DNA from: Clostridiaceae bacterium
Lineage (GTDB): Bacteria > Bacillota > Clostridia > Peptostreptococcales > Natronincolaceae
DNA: 64,000 nucleotides
Direction: 5' to 3'
Assembly (NCBI GenBank): GCA_020832135.1
Contig: JAFIFG010000123.1
Coordinates: 62,001-126,000 of the forward strand
The notes under the pieces are model-generated. The model ran no database searches. It was not told the origin of the DNA and saw nothing but the letters and a program-made list of their open reading frames with translations. The number at the start of each line of letters is the position of its first letter. Positions within the stretch are counted from its first letter, which is position 1. Both the position numbers and the translations under genes were made by a program. Positions 62,328-64,000 of this stretch are shown here, in pieces.

Positions 62328-63521
62328 ATGAAGGTATTAGTTATGAATTGCGGAAGCTCATCACTGAAGTATCAGCTAATCAATATGGAAAACGAAGAAG
62401 TACTAGCAATCGGATTAGCGGAAAGAATCGGGATTGATGGTTCTGTAGTAAAACATGAAACAACAGGCAAGCAAAAAGTTACAATTGAAGAGGCAATGGT
62501 AGATCACAAGGCAGCTATAAAAATCGTTTTAGAGGCTTTAGTGCATAATGAATATGGGGCTATTGCTTCTATGGATGAAATTGGTGCTGTAGGCCACAGA
62601 GTAGTACACGGTGGAGAGAAATTTGCTAGCTCAGTTGTTATCAATGACGAAATTCTTAAAGCCATAGAAGAGTGTTCAGATTTAGCACCATTACATAATC
62701 CTGCCAACTTAATGGGAATTAATGCTTGTCAAGAAATCCTACCTAATGTACCTATGGTTGGAGTTTTTGATACAGCCTTCCATCAAACAATGCCAGAAGC
62801 TTCTTATATGTATGCGCTGCCATATGAATTATATGAAAAGCATGCTGTTAGAAGATATGGATTCCACGGAACTTCTCACAAGTATGTATCTGCAAAGGCA
62901 GCGGAAATGCTTGGGAAATCAATAGAAGAATTAAAAATTGTTACATGCCACTTAGGTAATGGAGCAAGTATTGCAGCAGTGAAAAACGGACAATCTATTG
63001 ACACTAGTATGGGACTTACACCATTAGAAGGTCTTGTTATGGGAACAAGATGCGGAGATATAGATCCTGCAATCATTGCCTTCTGGATGGAGAAGGAGAA
63101 TATAACCATAGCTGAGGCAACAAATGTTATGAATAAGAAATCTGGTGTATTAGGTTTATCTGGAGTAAGTAGTGACTTTAGAGATATCGAAGGTGCAGCT
63201 GCAGAAGGAAATAAAAGAGCCCAATTGGCATTAGATGTATATTATCAAAGAGTAAAAAAATACATCGGTGCTTATGCAGCTGAAATGGGTGGAATTGATG
63301 CAGTAGTATTTACAGCTGGACTTGGAGAAAATTCTGCTACAGCAAGAAAAGCAATTTGTGAAGATCTTGAATTCTTAGGTATGAAAATAGATGATGCGAA
63401 AAATGACGTTAGAGGTAAACAGGTAGTTGTAAGTACAGATGATTCTACTGTGAAGGTATTACTTATTCCTACAAATGAAGAGTTAGTGATAGCTAGAGAT
63501 ACGAAAACACTTGTAGGATAG
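62328..63521 (+). CDS. ackA: Acetate kinase
   Basis: Makes ATP from acetyl phosphate, the last step of acetate fermentation. It has 397 residues, with [84 protein letters not shown] in part, and TAGLGENSA. The start at 62328 has GGGAGG upstream. No pta gene is adjacent in the window. It precedes yceD, as in many Clostridia (ack-yceD-rpmF-plsX). Confidence 0.97.
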   Translation: MKVLVMNCGSSSLKYQLINMENEEVLAIGLAERIGIDGSVVKHETTGKQKVTIEEAMVDHKAAIKIVLEALVHNEYGAIASMDEIGAVGHRVVHGGEKFASSVVINDEILKAIEECSDLAPLHNPANLMGINACQEILPNVPMVGVFDTAFHQTMPEASYMYALPYELYEKHAVRRYGFHGTSHKYVSAKAAEMLGKSIEELKIVTCHLGNGASIAAVKNGQSIDTSMGLTPLEGLVMGTRCGDIDPAIIAFWMEKENITIAEATNVMNKKSGVLGLSGVSSDFRDIEGAAAEGNKRAQLALDVYYQRVKKYIGAYAAEMGGIDAVVFTAGLGENSATARKAICEDLEFLGMKIDDAKNDVRGKQVVVSTDDSTVKVLLIPTNEELVIARDTKTLVG

Positions 63522-63553
63522 AAGAAATACTGAGTTAAATCAATGGCTGTAGC

Positions 63554-63590
63554 AAAAGGTAGGGAGATGTATTTCTCTACCTTTTATAGT
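63554..63590 (+). terminator. Terminator of ackA
   Basis: AAAAGGTAG/CTACCTTTT with an inner GGAGA helix containing wobble pairs and a 4-base loop. The 3' flank is only moderately T-rich. Confidence 0.75.
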
Positions 63591-63630
63591 TTAATTAGAT
63601 AAATAAATTCAATCTATCAAGATAAAGTAC

Positions 63631-63659
63631 TTGACAAACAAATCATTCATTTGTATAAT
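63631..63659 (+). promoter_or_regulatory. Consensus promoter of the yceD operon with a palindromic spacer
   Basis: Perfect TTGACA, a 17-base spacer and perfect TATAAT. A perfect inverted repeat ACAAAT-N5-ATTTGT (63638-63654) fills the spacer and touches the -10 box. Such placement is typical of a repressor site; it does not match the FapR consensus I know. Confidence 0.75.
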
Positions 63660-63807
63660 CAATTTTGTTGATAAAGTTATTATGATGTTATAAGCTTTAC
63701 TTGTACAATCCTTAAGAACCATTCCTTTTTATTCTATGTTGATTTGGAGGTTGTTTGTGCATACTAAGAAGTAAATAACTCTTTTAATATTAGTAGAGGT
63801 GAGTATA

Positions 63808-64000
63808 TTGAAATATAATTTAGATGCTATAAAAAGAGGGGAAAAACAAGAATTATCATTAGACTTTCAAGTCAATATTGATGATATTGATTACTATGGT
63901 GATGTTCTTAAGGTAGTAAAACCTATAGATGTAATAGTGAAAATATACAATATAGGTGATAAACTATTTTTAACCTGTGATATAGAAGGTACCCTGCAGG
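63808..64000 (+). CDS. YceD/DUF177 family protein, 3' end missing
   Basis: Start of a gene cut by the window end, with 64 residues visible: KYNLDAIKRGEKQEL, then DIDYYGDVLKVVKPIDVIVKI and NIGDKLFLTCDIEGTLQ, the N-terminal half of DUF177 (YceD). Members lie before rpmF and plsX and, in E. coli, influence 23S rRNA. The TTG start follows AGAGGTGAG. Position after ackA fits the usual clostridial order. Confidence 0.85.
   Translation, partial: MKYNLDAIKRGEKQELSLDFQVNIDDIDYYGDVLKVVKPIDVIVKIYNIGDKLFLTCDIEGTLQ

Overview
The window is low-GC, densely packed DNA with Firmicutes-type ribosome binding sites (AGGAGG variants) and frequent TTG starts. It carries the classic clostridial/bacillar housekeeping order, sporulation-linked genes (ylbJ, remA) and anaerobe-type genes (acetate kinase, DUF116, C_GCAxxG_C_C protein). 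I infer a spore-forming member of the Clostridia, perhaps an Alkaliphilus/Natronincola relative; the genus is a guess. I saw no tRNA, rRNA, insertion sequence, prophage or CRISPR array.

Region 1 (1-25 kb) is the accessory part. It has the 3' end of a large-subunit catalase, a DAACS symporter, a TDT-family transporter coupled to a C_GCAxxG_C_C protein, a class-3 aldehyde dehydrogenase, a NarL-type two-component system, a DUF418 membrane protein, an orphan ECF sigma factor, a LemA/TPM pair, a eukaryote-like carnitine acyltransferase, a membrane-anchored GDPD phosphodiesterase, exonuclease III, a SEC-C protein, a YaiI/YqxD protein and an HI0933/BaiN flavoprotein. Two items stand out. At 18260-18424 a promoter with two LexA-type boxes drives a 30-residue ORF resembling the FtsZ inhibitor MciZ. 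At 20562-24104 a HutP-family RNA-binding regulator sits directly upstream of a TrpXYZ-like ABC transporter operon. That operon's leader has its own promoter, 14 UAG triplets in two clusters, an intrinsic terminator, and a possible alternative pairing between the last UAG/GAG element and the terminator.

Region 2 (25-35 kb) starts with the division cluster (HlyD-like protein, yggS, sepF, yggT, ylmH, divIVA). It continues with mtnN, a DUF5665 protein, a YteA/DksA zinc-finger protein, lspA, a RluD-type pseudouridine synthase, pyrR and, convergent, rqcH.

Region 3 (35-58 kb) is the conserved chain dapF, yicC, remA, gmk, rpoZ, coaBC, priA, def, fmt, DUF116, a zinc metallopeptidase, rsmB, rlmN, prpC, prkC, rsgA, rpe, thiN, a 55-residue membrane ORF, rpmB (opposite strand), asp23/yloU, fakA and recG. 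It links nucleotide supply, CoA synthesis, replication restart, translation initiation, ribosome maturation and Ser/Thr phospho-signalling.

Region 4 (57.7-64 kb) has rsmD, coaD, a coiled-coil protein, ylbJ and tmcAL (opposite strand), ackA, and the start of a yceD (DUF177) gene cut by the window end. Most operons end in clear intrinsic terminators. Where an upstream alternative start exists, I chose the start from the position of the ribosome binding site.
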